In this document: piece after piece, positions 26,793 to 39,060 of the stretch
How the letters are laid out: every line of letters begins with the position of its first letter
Position numbering within the stretch: position 1 is the stretch's first letter
NCBI GenBank assembly: GCA_932294295.1
Contig: OW028574.1
Coordinates: 15,820,215 to 15,884,214 of the forward strand
DNA length: 64,000 nucleotides
Source: Alitta virens
Lineage: Eukaryota; Annelida; Polychaeta; Phyllodocida; Nereididae
Direction of reading: 5' to 3'
Program-made: the position numbers and the translations under genes
Notes under the pieces: generated by a model
Seen by the model: only the letters and a program-made list of their open reading frames with translations
The model's database searches: none
What the model was told of the DNA's origin: nothing

Positions 26793-26916
26793 CTACCCAG
26801 ATAGCATTCCAAATCGGGCCAGCGTTGTTTCTATATCGGCCGCCATCGGTACAACATCATTTCACATCGGCGACATTGCACGAATATAGATACGATTTGG
26901 AATGTTATCAGGGTAG
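26793..26916. mobile_element. Short inverted-repeat element, AGATAGCAT type, copy 3
   Basis: The left end CTACCCAGATAGCATTCCAA pairs with the complement of the right end, CTACCCTGATAACATTCCAA; pairing continues with ATCG. The interior is CG-rich (TATCGGCCGCCATCGG). 124 bp. It follows GACCACC-type repeat sequence (26.66-26.78 kb), as copy 2 does. Confidence 0.78.
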
Positions 26917-28256
26917 TTCACTATACAGTGAGTCCAGAGTCTTAGGTTTAGATATATATGATTTGTTTAGTTATTCCATGTTGCTGTGACAGGACTCATG
27001 ATAAGTGAGACAGAAACACGAGTGCATATAATTGGGGCTTAATTGCACATTCTTATAGCATTATAGCACATGTAACTGCATGTAATTCATGTCTCGTATT
27101 TAGATATTCAATGATTCTGCCCACATTGCAGCAGTTACACTGTTGTACAAAGAAAACCACATCTGAAAACACCACGGGCATTACTTCACTATAAATCTGA
27201 CTTACAAAACGTTTTCAAAGCAACCAGGTTCCACTAATTCTTCCATGCCTGTCAAGGGTTCTGGAAGCAATTTGTTCGTACATGTATTCCTCTTTGAACC
27301 TCACAGAGACCAGAAAAACTATGAGTATACCACAGCGAGTTAAAATAGGAATGATATCCAAGAGAAGTTAGAAAACAGTGAAATATCAAACTTAAATTGG
27401 AATTGCAACACCACTGAAATTCGAATCAATCAATCAGTAAAACACTATATTCACAGCATAATTATGTTGGGTTTGCAAAACAGCTTGACCATTGTCCACA
27501 GTTAGTAAATGAACCAACAAAAGATCGAACGACTGACCATCAGATAATTGTCCTATTGTTCTAAGCAGGATTTAACCAACGAAATTATCAGTTGACTTCC
27601 TCCTGAGTGCAAACTGTACTTTACTACCTTAATAACAGCAGTTACACAAATTAAACCATCGAAACATTTTGTAAATATTTCTAGTTTAGTATAAGTTAGT
27701 TTTCGGCGGAGGGATATAACCAACAAAAATGTGAGTTAACTCCCGACTTTGAGGGATATAACTATTACATATTGTTGCCAACCAACTGACCAAACATACA
27801 AATAAGCGATTTATTAACCAATCGCACCACAACAACACGCACAATTCCCTATGTTTGTAATATGAGTTGATTGTACCAGTGCACAGCTACTTAAGTCAGT
27901 CCAGTCCCTCAACCAATCATCCCCATGCTAGGCAACTACAGAGCTCTATGAGATCACAGAGATGGCATGAGCAGTGGTGCTAGTACCCCATATGATGTTA
28001 TCAAGCCCTTTTAAAAAGACTGGTCGTGGACCTATTGCAAAAGGGTGCAAGGCAATGTGAAGGGACATTGTTGGGGGTTGGCGTTGGGGAAAATGCTGGG
28101 AAGGAGAATTTGAAGGGGGCAAGAGTGATGGGGTAGGGGAGCTAAGAGGACAAAGGCAACACGATCCCCCAGACAACACCCAGCAGAGATTACGCTCTGC
28201 AGATGGCCGAATATGTCCTTCTATTGCTTCTGTGGGTCTGCCCTGCATAGCAATTG

Positions 28257-28470
28257 CCTCAGCATCACCAGCAGCGGTAGAAGCAGCAGTAGCAACAACA
28301 GCGGCAGCAGCAGAAGAAGAAGAAGAAACAGCATCACCACCAGCAGTAACAGCAGCAAAAATAACAGCAGTGACATCACCAGTAGTTGTTGGTGAAACAG
28401 CAGCAGTAGCAGCAGCAACAGCAGCAACAGCAGTAACTGAAACCGCAGCAGCAGCAACAGCCAAAGCACT
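28257..28470 (+). repeat. Compound CAG/CAA/AAG triplet repeat
   Basis: About 210 bases of imperfect AGC, AGA, ACA and GTA triplets. Because stop codons are rare in such triplets, both strands read through (Ala/Val/Thr-rich frames up to about 176 codons on each strand). I read these as by-products of the repeat: there is no splice context, initiator context or non-repeat homology. Confidence 0.85.
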
Positions 28471-29715
28471 TTGCCTACCTGCAGGACAACCTCAGTTCCT
28501 TTGTATCAGTGTCACAAGAGCAGACAACCAGAAAAGACCTATGTCCCAAGCCAAACCAGAGGGACAACGACCTTGCACAATCATAATACATTGTAATGCC
28601 CCACTGACCCAACACCACCACAAGCCAAGACAGCGTGTCCCCAGAGTCTCCACACAACCAGAAGACACTAAAAGAGATAAGGCTGTGTCACAACTCAACC
28701 AGAAGAATGGACAGTGTCCAGTGACACACCAACAACACAGATGCCAAATTAGGCTAAAATAAACTGGAGAACAAAGGCTGAGCAGCCATGTTCATCGTCA
28801 GCAGCAAGAGAGGCCTTATCAGGGGAGTACAGGATTATTGCCAGTTATTCAGGCCACCACTGCAGCAAATTTTAGTAGCCTCAATGGTGAACTCATCCTA
28901 CTTGTGAAGTAACTACACTGTTACATTACATGTATGTTGGTGATGATACACTAGGTATCCTCTTGGGTGTGGTTTACAGTGGGTTCACGTAAAGTGCTTA
29001 CTTTTACTAGTTTTTCATACTAAAATGCCCATGATGACTCAGATTCAGAATTAGATATTTTTATTTCACCCAAAACAATTCATCAATCATACAATATTTC
29101 TTAATTCTTAAAAATGTGCTTTAAGTAGGGTGACCCCTTTGCCAAGAGGCCACCTTAGTCCAAGTAAAAAAATAATAATTCTTTCAAATTTTATTCTTGC
29201 AACCACTGGCAGGAGACAGACACTCATTTGTAGAGTTAAAAAAATAAGTTAATAAATAAAAATTACAATAATCGCAAAAATGACAGTAAATCCATGCCAG
29301 AGATGACACAGGTCGAACCAAACCATTAAAATATAGCAATTTATTAGTTATATTACAATTGACATTATAAGACTAGAATATTTTATCCTATGTAGCCCCT
29401 GAATAGCCAGCTGGTCAACATTGGAATTCTTTTGCATGGCTCATTGAATCTAGGACAAAACTGACAACTAACAGTGGAGATAATGTGAAACACGAGTACA
29501 CGCGCCATATCACTTGCTCATCTATGAGTCATAACCACAAAAAATAAGCAAAAGTAAGCACTTAAAGTGAACCCACTGTAAAATGTGGTTCCAGAGCCAA
29601 TAAGAGTCATACTATACATGATTGTATTGCATTGCATTGTATCAATGCCACCTACTTGACTGATAAGACCAGCTTCCAGAAGCAGAAGTAATGATGATAT
29701 GATAAGGCTTGGACT

Positions 29716-29830
29716 CTTCACCCACGTTACACATTTACGCCATGGGTGCAGTCTTTCACTTGTAGCACCGAAACCGAGTGCAAAATGCCGCCAATTCAAC
29801 GTCTCATGCAAGGGACAGCGCCTTTACAGC
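29716..29830 (-). repeat. SINE-B body fragment
   Basis: The plus strand carries TTACACATTTACGCCATGGG, then GCAGTCTTTCACTTG, GCCAATTCAACGTCTCATGC in diverged form and AGGGACAGCG. This matches the bodies at 43.9 and 59.6 kb in the same order. No tRNA head is visible. Confidence 0.65.
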
Positions 29831-32747
29831 CAAATGGCTTCACAATACCTGAAAATACACATTACTCAACGTACGAAGAAGTAACACCAAATGGCTGTCA
29901 TAATCCTCAGGCATGACACAAATTACATTTCGTTGAAAAGCGAAGAAAAGGACTGCATAACTCGAGAATAGTGCATATGAGTCATCCTGTGTATGCGGTG
30001 ACCGACACTACACCAGGCAATGCACTAGGTGTCCCTCAAGGGGCCTGGCAATACCCTGCCTGCTTTATGGCACCCTGGGTTCTTGTAACTAGACCAGTCT
30101 ACGAGCACAGCTTCCCCTGCATAGTTAGTGCTCATCTAAGTAAGCCAGGGCTCCCTGCTATATTGGTCTATTCTCTGCGACTAACTGCTCCCAACATGGC
30201 CTACCACTCCGGCTAATTCCTCACGTCCTCTCTTTTTCTATTTTGTCCTCTTTTTCTCCCTCGCTTTCTTTTGTTGCTGTTCTTTAAGGCAAGACCTTGA
30301 CAGGGGCAGAAAAAGGAGGAGAAAAAACATCCAGAGTCAGAGGTCAGTGTAAATAATGCATTGGAGACTCCCACTGGTAATTTGCCATCGCCAAGCACTG
30401 ACTCCATGTCTTCCGAGTCCACGAATCAGTGTTTACTCCGTTACACCCCATGGCATCTGCCTTGTGCCACAGCCTTGTGCCACATTGTAAAGAGGACACC
30501 AATCACCAATGTCTGTTTCATATTAAAAAAATTTCAAACTAACCTTTTTCTTTCAACCGTGATTTCGCTGTCTAAACGAGACCAACTACCAAATGAAGTC
30601 AAAGAAGCGCAATTGAGTAAAGACGGTAGCAGGAATAGATGGGCGACAACATGCTGGAGAGAGTAGACCACTCGAGGTCGTCCTTTTTGTTTCACTTAGG
30701 TCATACATTTTCACATAACTCCCCAGAACAGTTCCCTACTTTTACCAGAGAAAGTAACCATGCAGTGTCAGTCCAACTGCATGAGGGTAAAATGGATGAG
30801 GAAAAGTTTGATTGGATGAGTCAGAGACGAAGATGTGGCTCATTCAGCAGGTTGGAATCCATGCTCTTCGGATGTCTAACAAGAAAATCCGGCCATGCCA
30901 ACCACTTGACCTCCAGCCCCACTAGATCTTGGTGGACTTCGTCTATTCGGAGCATTCAGGGGTCGATTCATGGTAAGATATTAAGACTTCATCGATCATT
31001 CATGTGTGACCTTTATTCGTAATAAGACAGAATTTATGACATGGCGAAACGTGAACCGGTTATTCTTGGATAACCAATCTGCAAATATATTTACAGTTAT
31101 TGCAATCAGCAAACATCGATCAGTGTAATGACCGGTTACCAAATGCATCACGCCCACAAAAAGAAGACGATTCTAAGGCTGAAGCTACATCAATAAGACA
31201 AACTGGGTACATCCCATGCCACATTCAAAGGAAATTGGCAAATTCATTGCAAATGATGCAATATGATAAAGTGTGCAACATCAGCATACTGTTTACCACA
31301 CACTTCAGCCAATAGTACCCAACACTAAACCACTCCAGTGCATACTCATGCCTGGGAGATAACCCAAATGTAGAGACAACATGGCCTCCTGCTCAAAGAA
31401 TGTTGTGGAAGGCTTTAGCTAGCTGACCCATTTGCTGGTGATAAACCCATCTTCCTCTAGACAAATGGGACCAGTGTGTAGCTGGGGCCAAAATCAATGG
31501 GATGACTTAGGTGCAGGGATCATATTGTGTGTCCAGGGACAAGTTGACCCATCACCATACTTCCTGCTTAATTGGCTTGTCAATAGTCACTCAGCCCCAG
31601 GTCCTGCCTTGACACATTTCATTGCAAAGATGTCCCCCAGCCCAACTCTCAATTTCTGCCTAAGAACAGCACTGGGATTTCCAGATGTAGTGTCCCTTAC
31701 CATCCTAAGGCAACTGCTAACAACAAAGTTTCAGCCTCCTCTACAGTGCTCTAGTTCCTAACTTTGCAACTTTGCAAATCAGTTTCCATCACATGTCCCC
31801 ATACTCTATTGAAAAGACAGCATATACCCTTCTTTGAGCACAACAGTAGATGGGTTTAAGATACCTAAGCCATTTCTAGACGATTTTGGAAGATAGCCAA
31901 GCGGCCCAAGCCAATTTAACTACTCTTTGCTTTGCAGAACTCATGGATACAAAGCAGTTTTGGTATAAGGATCGAATTTAATGAAATATTTTCTCATTCT
32001 TAACTTTTATTAGTTAGCAATAAACATTCTATTACCATTCACAAGTCGTGAGATTTACAAGAATCACATTTACTGACAGAAATGACCGAAAAAATATTAT
32101 GTGAAAAAAGAAAAAAAACTGGCATTTTCGAGTCGGTAAGCCACAAAATAAAACACTGGTACCTTATAAGGCCAAAAACATTCAAACTTCGAGTTTGGCA
32201 ATCTCAGTGAATATCGCCTCCAGTATAGTATCCAACATGAATCTGTGAATGCTTACCAAATAACAGGCCTGATTGGCTAATCCCTCTTTCGAAGACCAAT
32301 CATGCTGTTTATTCGTTCAACATGTTTGATATTAAAGTTGGGCCCGGATATCCAATCACCATTGATCAGTTTTTATATGTGGGGTAATCCCTTCATTCAG
32401 CACAAGCACACATTTTCACATTTCATGCAATGCCAATGCATCGCATTTGTAGAAATGGCCCATTCCTTCATTTTCCGAAGCCAGGGAAGATTGCCATCTA
32501 GGGAAAACAGCTAAGAGAAGATTTGAAGGGGAACCCTCTTCCAACAGGAGGATTATGACGTCACTGGCGTACATTCCAGTCACGTAGTAGCATCTGCTAT
32601 CGGATTTCTAGGGCCCATAACACATTAATCCAGTGCTAACACTGCCCTAATTGAGAACCTAATCTGCCAAGAATACTAATGAATAGAGTACATTGTACAT
32701 TTACATTCCTAAAAGTTGTATGGTGGGATAGTCTTCCCAGTGGGACA

Positions 32748-32918
32748 CAGTCGAATCCGCTTCTAACCGACTATTTCGGACTGTCAAAAAGTCTTCATTT
32801 CAACCACATGCGGATCTGGTGTAACGGAAAGACAAAATATCCATTCCAGAGTAATGGTGTCCTTATAATGAGTCTTTCATTAAAAGCATGGTTGTTAACT
32901 TATAAATGGGTTTGACTG
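32748..32918. mobile_element. Pogo/Tigger-like inverted-repeat element
   Basis: The left end CAGTCGAATCCGCTTCTAAC pairs with the complement of the right end (CAGTCAAACCCATTTATAAG). TA follows the right end. About 50 bases of the left end also match the element at 61.98-62.11 kb (shared CAGTCGAATCCGCTT, then AAC, ACTATTT, GAC, GTCAA). 171 bp, non-coding. Confidence 0.7.
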
Positions 32919-33359
32919 TAATGGAAAGAGACTTGAAAAAAAATTGATTGCTATGATTGTAAAGAAGGTCTCACCAGTCAGTCAGGTAGTCTGGAATTGA
33001 GCATCAGGGCATCACCTGTACTGTTTCCTATACACAGAATCTACAAGAGAAATCACTGTATTTCATGTACTCCGGTGTACTGAGAACAATGTACACTCCG
33101 CACAATAAAAATTAAACAATAGGTATAAGCTGTGACAAGAGCCCTTTACTGCATTATGACAAGGCCAAGAAATATGATAGGAGTGTCTCTTTTTGGAGTG
33201 CCTCTTTTTGTATTGTCTCAGGTCATGACAATAAGAAAGAGGAGCAGCTATTACCATCTAACGTACTCATTACTTATTGATTAAGGAGGCCTAGAGCGCG
33301 CCACAGCCTGTCAATGTTCAGTCTTTAATTAGTAACCTCGCATGTGAGATCAGACGCAC

Positions 33360-33445
33360 CATCTCCCTTTGTGCAGCCCACCCCGGCCCCTCAACGCGTG
33401 TTTTGACGTCTCCTGTTTCCGGTTCCGGTTGCCAGCGGAAGTAGC
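33360..33445. promoter_or_regulatory. CpG-rich patch with ETS-like and CRE-like motifs
   Basis: Within FUT8 intron 1, ACGCGT, TGACGTC (33404-33410), TTTCCGGTTCCGG (33416-33428) and AGCGGAAGT (33434-33442) lie close together in CpG-richer sequence. Such clusters are typical of animal core promoters. This may be an internal promoter or enhancer, but no transcript start is visible. Confidence 0.35.
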
Positions 33446-33624
33446 TGGTACAGAATGACAGGAATAACAGTCCCCAGGTGTGTGCAACCTATACCGAGTT
33501 CCTCTGACCCTATGAATGGTAATGCATGTGATCCATCATGCTGAAAAAGCATGTCACAATACACACGGTCAAAATACACTAGCTGGGTGACACTAACACA
33601 AGTCTATACAGTTAATTAGTTACT

Positions 33625-33650
33625 AGATAGATAGATAGATAGATAGATAG
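33625..33650 (+). repeat. (GATA)n microsatellite
   Basis: About six and a half perfect copies of GATA/TAGA. Confidence 0.95.
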
Positions 33651-34984
33651 CATTATTTTCCAATAAATCGAAAATAGGAATCAGTTACATATTTTCTATA
33701 TATTTTTAAAATATTTGGCACAACAGAATCATTAACTTTCTTTGTTGGCAAGTCATCCCGAGTTTTCCAAATTTTGATATATTTAATACCACGATCTTTA
33801 CGCCAAATTGGACTTGCATTTAGCTAATATTGTGATGATTAGTCTCAACAGCGCGCCAACATAAAGCCAACGTTGAAAGTAATCTGGGTTGAACTGGTAC
33901 CAACTATATATTCCTGAATACATTCATATAAGCTAATTTAATTGTATAAAAACATTTACAACACAGAGCCAAGCTTCCTTAAAAGTTTTCTGGCCACAAA
34001 AAGTAAAGAGCCTCCTTGTGATCTCAAATTTAATCTGCATAATGTCAATTAAATAAAAACTCCTTATTTTAATTAATATAAGAGCTTAAATTTCACGTCA
34101 AGAAAAACATCAGTTAGCGTCCTTTGCAACTTTCCATTTCATCATTCCTCTAATGACACTCATCTCTTTGGAAGAAAAAGCGAAGTTCACTTCAAAGACC
34201 CATCTGCTGAAGTTGAACCATCTTCTTGAACAGGCCTTGGGCTAATGGATTACAACTTTCTCCCGGCCACAATGTAGCTAATTGAATCATCTGCCTGCCC
34301 CATTCTTACCAAAATTACTTTTCAGAACTCAGAAAGAAATAATTTGGTCTTGTTCACTGCACTTGGACGGTTTGTCAAAGAACTCAATGTTGAACTAAAG
34401 CGAAAGCACACAGTGCGCCAGATTGATATCAATAACATATTTTAAAATGTTATTCTTCACAAAAGACCCAAAGTGCAAGAGATCAAACTTGCATGTTTTT
34501 ACTACACACTGAAGTCACAATGTCACAAATCAACTGTGTGGTTAAGTTTTTTTTCATTCTTTATGCTATTTCAATGACGATTTTGTATGGATCATGGTAA
34601 AATTCTCAATTTTATTTTCATAGTCCCCGGTCCTAACAATGGGTAATACTTAAGGGCATTAACATAAAGAGCCGAATGAAGGGTCAACTAGCTGAGAAAT
34701 GCTTTAACAACTGTCCGCATTTAGGACAGTACAGACATTCATTAGGAATATCTGACAAAATTAAGTGCCAAAAATCCAGTCATATCAAAATGTCGAAAAA
34801 GTGACCTTTAGTAAAACCAACAATTTACACAGGATGAAGTCTTTGATGCAACATATCCCATACTTTATGATCCGAAAGGGTAGGTAAACTTAATTGAAAA
34901 ATTACATGGCATCAGAAACAGAGCAGCCAACACGTCTTCAGGGATGTTTGTTTGTAAACAGGGCTGTAGCCTGGGAAAAAGTCT

Positions 34985-35002
34985 GGGGGGGGGGGGGGGG
35001 GG
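34985..35002 (+). repeat. Poly-G tract (18 G)
   Basis: Eighteen consecutive G on the plus strand, preceded by GGGAAAAAGTCT. Length may be inexact. Confidence 0.9.
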
Positions 35003-35930
35003 AGTTACGTAAACAATCACACTTCTGGTGGTCTGATGTTCACTTCAGTAACCCCATCGCCCTGTTAAAGCACCAAAACAACACATTTGCCACAAATATA
35101 AATAGAGGTTGGTTAATAGTTGTTTGTAATATTCCCTGTTCGGGAAGAGTGACATGGCATTTTATGCGGCAGGAAACCCAAGCCATCATCCTATTTGCAG
35201 CAGCAATGAAGGAGCTGTCCCAAGCTGTGACAAAAAAAACCTGTTACAAAAAGCTGTTCCTGCCACAAACATCAGCAGAAAACATCCCTGAAAAACATCC
35301 CTGCAACATTCTGCCAAAATCAGGCTCCTCACTGTAGAAGTGGATGGAACACAATGCGACGTTTTAAGAAGGAGCATTGAACACAGATTTGCTCCAGGCA
35401 ACCAGAACAGACAATTCAAAACTGCGTCTTTCTTTCAAAAAGTGCGTCTGCCTTTCAAAATGAACAAAAACATTTTTGTGCATTGTAAGGCCATCTTGAG
35501 GCCGCCTCGCAGTAAAGACAATTGAATAATTCACCACCAGGCTTATTCAGTTTTAACAATGACTTCATTAACCTAATTAATTTGACAGAATCCGAACGTC
35601 TGCAATACTATTGAATTTATCGAATTTGTTTATAATAAACTCCACACTGTCAATTGAACGTAAACTTGAACAAAGCAGTGATTTTCGTATATTGCGTAAC
35701 AGCACCGCCTACAGTCAAAACATTGGCAAAGTGTACTGACTTTAAACTGAATAGCCGATGTAATCTAATTGCCTATCACGCAACCAATGTAAACATTTCG
35801 TTAGTATATTCAGATATTTAGCAAATATATTTACAGCCATTTCTAACGTGCAAATAAACCTTTGACAGGCCCTGGACAAATAACGTATACAATTCTACTT
35901 TTCTTGCCGTGATAATAAGGAAGTTAGGCC

Positions 35931-35987
35931 GATAAGATAAGATGAGATAATATAAAATATAGGATAAGATAAAATATAAGATAAGAT
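35931..35987 (+). repeat. Imperfect (GATAA)n repeat
   Basis: Diverged GATAAGATAA and ATAAAATATA units over about 57 bases, similar in unit to the array at 20.6 kb. Confidence 0.8.
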
Positions 35988-36811
35988 TATAAAGCATTAA
36001 ATCGAACATAAATGATGGGAAAGAAAATTGAAGATTTTGTAATTACGTTAAAAAAATGAATGGAAATATATTATTATGATATTGCACAAAATTTCATTCA
36101 GGCTGAGGTTATTTGTGTTCAATTTCATTCCTGTATAATACTCCCCCCGCCCCCTTATCTGACAGACATCAGCAATAACATATATCCTCTTTGAACCTTC
36201 GTTGATGCCAAAAAATCACCCAACGACTAGACACAAAGGGGATAAGTATAGCCAATAAGGTCACTGCAAACTTGTGGTCAAGGATAGAAGTTAAGAAAGC
36301 TTTTTGAGTCTGCTTTTGAGTCGGTCATGAATATTCATAGAATGTTGCGCTGAGGGCTTTGTGTAGCTTATATCAGCTTGAAACCAGTGGTGTTAACTCC
36401 CCCTGAGCAGCCAGGCGTCTGGGCCTGATAAAAGCCACATAGACAGAAAACGGCAAAGAGTTAATTGGCCTTGATGCCCTTTAATTACACAGTGCTGCAA
36501 GCAATTCCAAGTCAAATGCACTCCATTTCATTTTTGTGTACAATACAGTTTTCCACAGGGATGTTTGGACTGTAATGGCATTGCACCAAGATATCCATTC
36601 ATCATGACAAAACGGGTCTATTCATTCCATGCTAAAAACTTCATGGTTTTTTCGCGACCAGTCAAAAACACTGCATTCAAGCGAAACTCAAGAAAAAATC
36701 ACCAAATCGATTTCTGGATGTACTTGTACTTGATATAAATGTACTTTTAATTTTAATTGGCAGACGTAACGAGTAGGCCTACACAGCATGGCAGAGTTGA
36801 AATTATACTGG

Positions 36812-37125
36812 GGTCCATAATAAATGTCCACTTGGTTATTGGGCATATTTTGCCATAAATGGCATGGAGCAGTGCAAAATGAACAGAAAGGTTAGCAACA
36901 AGTCAAAGCCCAACTTTGCAGCTCTTAAAAACAGTGCTGGAAAAACAAAACCCAGAATTTTGCTATGTGCTCCATTGTAATTTTTGCTTCTTCTCTGCAA
37001 CCATAACAAATGGCCATAATGATGAGAAAAAATTATCACTGCAGAGATAGGGAACTTGGGAAGTTAATTTGTACAGAAAGGGTTTTTATGGGTCAGAAAG
37101 TTGGGCTTTGACTTTTTGGTAACAT
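36812..37125. repeat. Dispersed repeat C with internal inverted arms
   Basis: This copy shares GGGTCCATAATAAATGTCCA, then GAACAGAAA, CCCAACTTTGCAGC and GCTCCATTGTAATTTTTGC-like phrases in the same order with 55632-55800. It also holds a 30-bp inverted pair (36891-36920 with 37094-37123) sharing GTCAAAGCCCAACTTT. ACTGCAGAGATAGGGAACT (near 37039) recurs as ACTGCAAAGATAGGGAACT near 37180 between TA repeats. Confidence 0.65.
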
Positions 37126-38065
37126 TTACATTAATCTTGTGCTTCTCCATGACATACATATATATATATATTTATATATCACTGCAAAGATAGGGAACTA
37201 TATATATATATATGTAAAAATACGACCGAAAAACAAGGGGACATTTATCTTGGAATAGGCTGCAGGATGGAAAAATCGAAAATGGACTTGTCTCATTGTA
37301 GATTAACGTGTTGTTTGCATGATCACAGTGTGATAAACTTTCTTGTAAACTTACTACATAGTATCTGATACATACAGTACGTGAAATTGTTGTAAATCAT
37401 TTCCAAAATTTATTACGGTTGGATTGGATTATTGGATCAACACTACGTCATTCTTTCACTAATAATACTGGCCCTTGATAACTACTCAAACGCCTAGGAG
37501 ACATGTCCATTTGTGGTCTGCTAATGGGAATAATAAGACGTATCATTTCTCTGCATAAGATCCATTAGCAGAATCCATTTCAAACTTCTTCGTCCAAGAG
37601 ACTAATTTAACCTTCATTACTAGCAAATTAAATATATTTAAAGTTGTCTCCACTTTCAGTGATGGCCTGCCTGCCTGCTTATGAGTACTAATAAGTAATA
37701 ACATACGATCTATTAATATAGCGATCGATTCATTATCAGAACTACAGTGTTTGCCAATTAACAAACATTAATGCAAATTAAATATCTAATATCATAATTG
37801 AAGAAAAAATATTATTTCCGTATGGAAACCATTTGCCAATATTCACTCATCATCACACCAGAAAAACAATCTCAGTTGGCGATAAGTTTACTGCTTCAAT
37901 TTGGATCTAAAATAAACAACTTTGAGGAAAAGAGAAAAACAGAAAATAATTTAAGGCTGTCTTAAATTTTAGTCTAGTTTATTGTACTCGTTTATTCGTT
38001 TATCAGAAAACTACACATTGGCCAGGAAAGAATTTGCTTGTTAGTAAATTGTTACATCAGACCCG

Positions 38066-38115
38066 CATACAACGAACTCCGCTTATAACGAATACTTCCT
38101 CACAGTCCCATATTG
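38066..38115 (+). mobile_element. Possible pogo-like end fragment
   Basis: ATACAACGAACTCCGCTTAT followed by AACGAATACTTCC resembles the TATAACGA ends of many pogo/Tigger-type elements. Only this side is recognisable. Confidence 0.35.
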
Positions 38116-38652
38116 TAGGTTGCAAGTGGGCCTGACTGCAGCAGCTTTCATCTATAACAGTAAATTACTGCAGGCAGAGTTTATATTTTATAGCAAATCA
38201 AGAGGCGCATCCCACTGTCTTTGATATCGAAAATTTTGCCAAATATAATTTGTCGAGTCAACTTAAAGGCTAATGTTTTCATCTCTGATAGGTTGACGTT
38301 CCTTGGAAATGCAAGAACTGCAATTTTGAAGGTGCAGATTAATACCTTCAAACAAAAAAAATCATCAAAGCCCAGTGGCTGCCATTTAAGTGAGTCATGT
38401 CACAATTCCCCTTATTCACCCGTGTCATCGCCCATCATGATCATTAAACAGGGGATAATGAGACGGGACCGAGAGCTCATTACAGTCCTAGCCAGATAAG
38501 AGAACCTTGCAAAACTGTTGCCATGGCAACGCGATGGTGATCCATTTTCAGTTGCATAACTTCCTGTCTGTCAATCCGCTTACAGTCTGAGCAGTTGAGT
38601 GGTCTAGGCCCTGGGTTGCTCTGCTGAACAATGCTGAAGTCCCACTGGTACC

Positions 38653-38735
38653 ATGCTACACATTCACCCCATGGGTGAGGTCTTTTACTTGCCCCAGCAG
38701 TGACATTTAAGCCTCGCACTAATAAGATGGCTGCT
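38653..38735 (-). repeat. SINE-B body fragment
   Basis: GCTACACATTCACCCCATGG, GGTCTTTTACTTGCCCCAGC and GACATTTAAGCCTCGCAC follow the order of the SINE-B body at 43.9 and 59.6 kb. A separate tRNA-like head lies about 300 bases on (38996-39060); the two may be one copy split by an insertion. Confidence 0.65.
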
Positions 38736-38995
38736 GTAAACAGAGCCCTTGCTTTATTTGGCATCTGGTTGTCTTGCCCAAGGACATTCAAGGTCAACAG
38801 TGTCCTCTGTACCAAGATATTATCGGATGCCACTTCAAGTTTCCAAAAACTCAAGAATTGCACCGAAAACTCATATCAGCATTGCGTTGTCTCGGTGCAG
38901 TAGATTCTATGACATGCCAATGAACTTTTTTTTACTTCCCTCGGCACAGATATCAAATTTTAGTAACAATCAAAGTCCCTTGGAAATGACTTTCA

Positions 38996-39060
38996 ATCAA
39001 GACAAAATGAACCCAAGACTCGCTAGACGAGCTGACTCATACCTTGACCACTAAGCCACC
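38996..39060 (-). repeat. tRNA-like SINE head
   Basis: On the minus strand, GGTGGCTTAGTGGTCAAGGT is an A-box-like start and TTGGGTTCATTTTG is a degenerate B box at the expected distance. Confidence 0.55.

Noticed and set aside
28232..28762. Open frames of about 170 codons on both strands, Ala/Val/Thr-rich
   Set aside because: They coincide with the imperfect CAG-type triplet array, where stop codons are rare by composition. There is no recognisable domain, splice support or non-repeat similarity.
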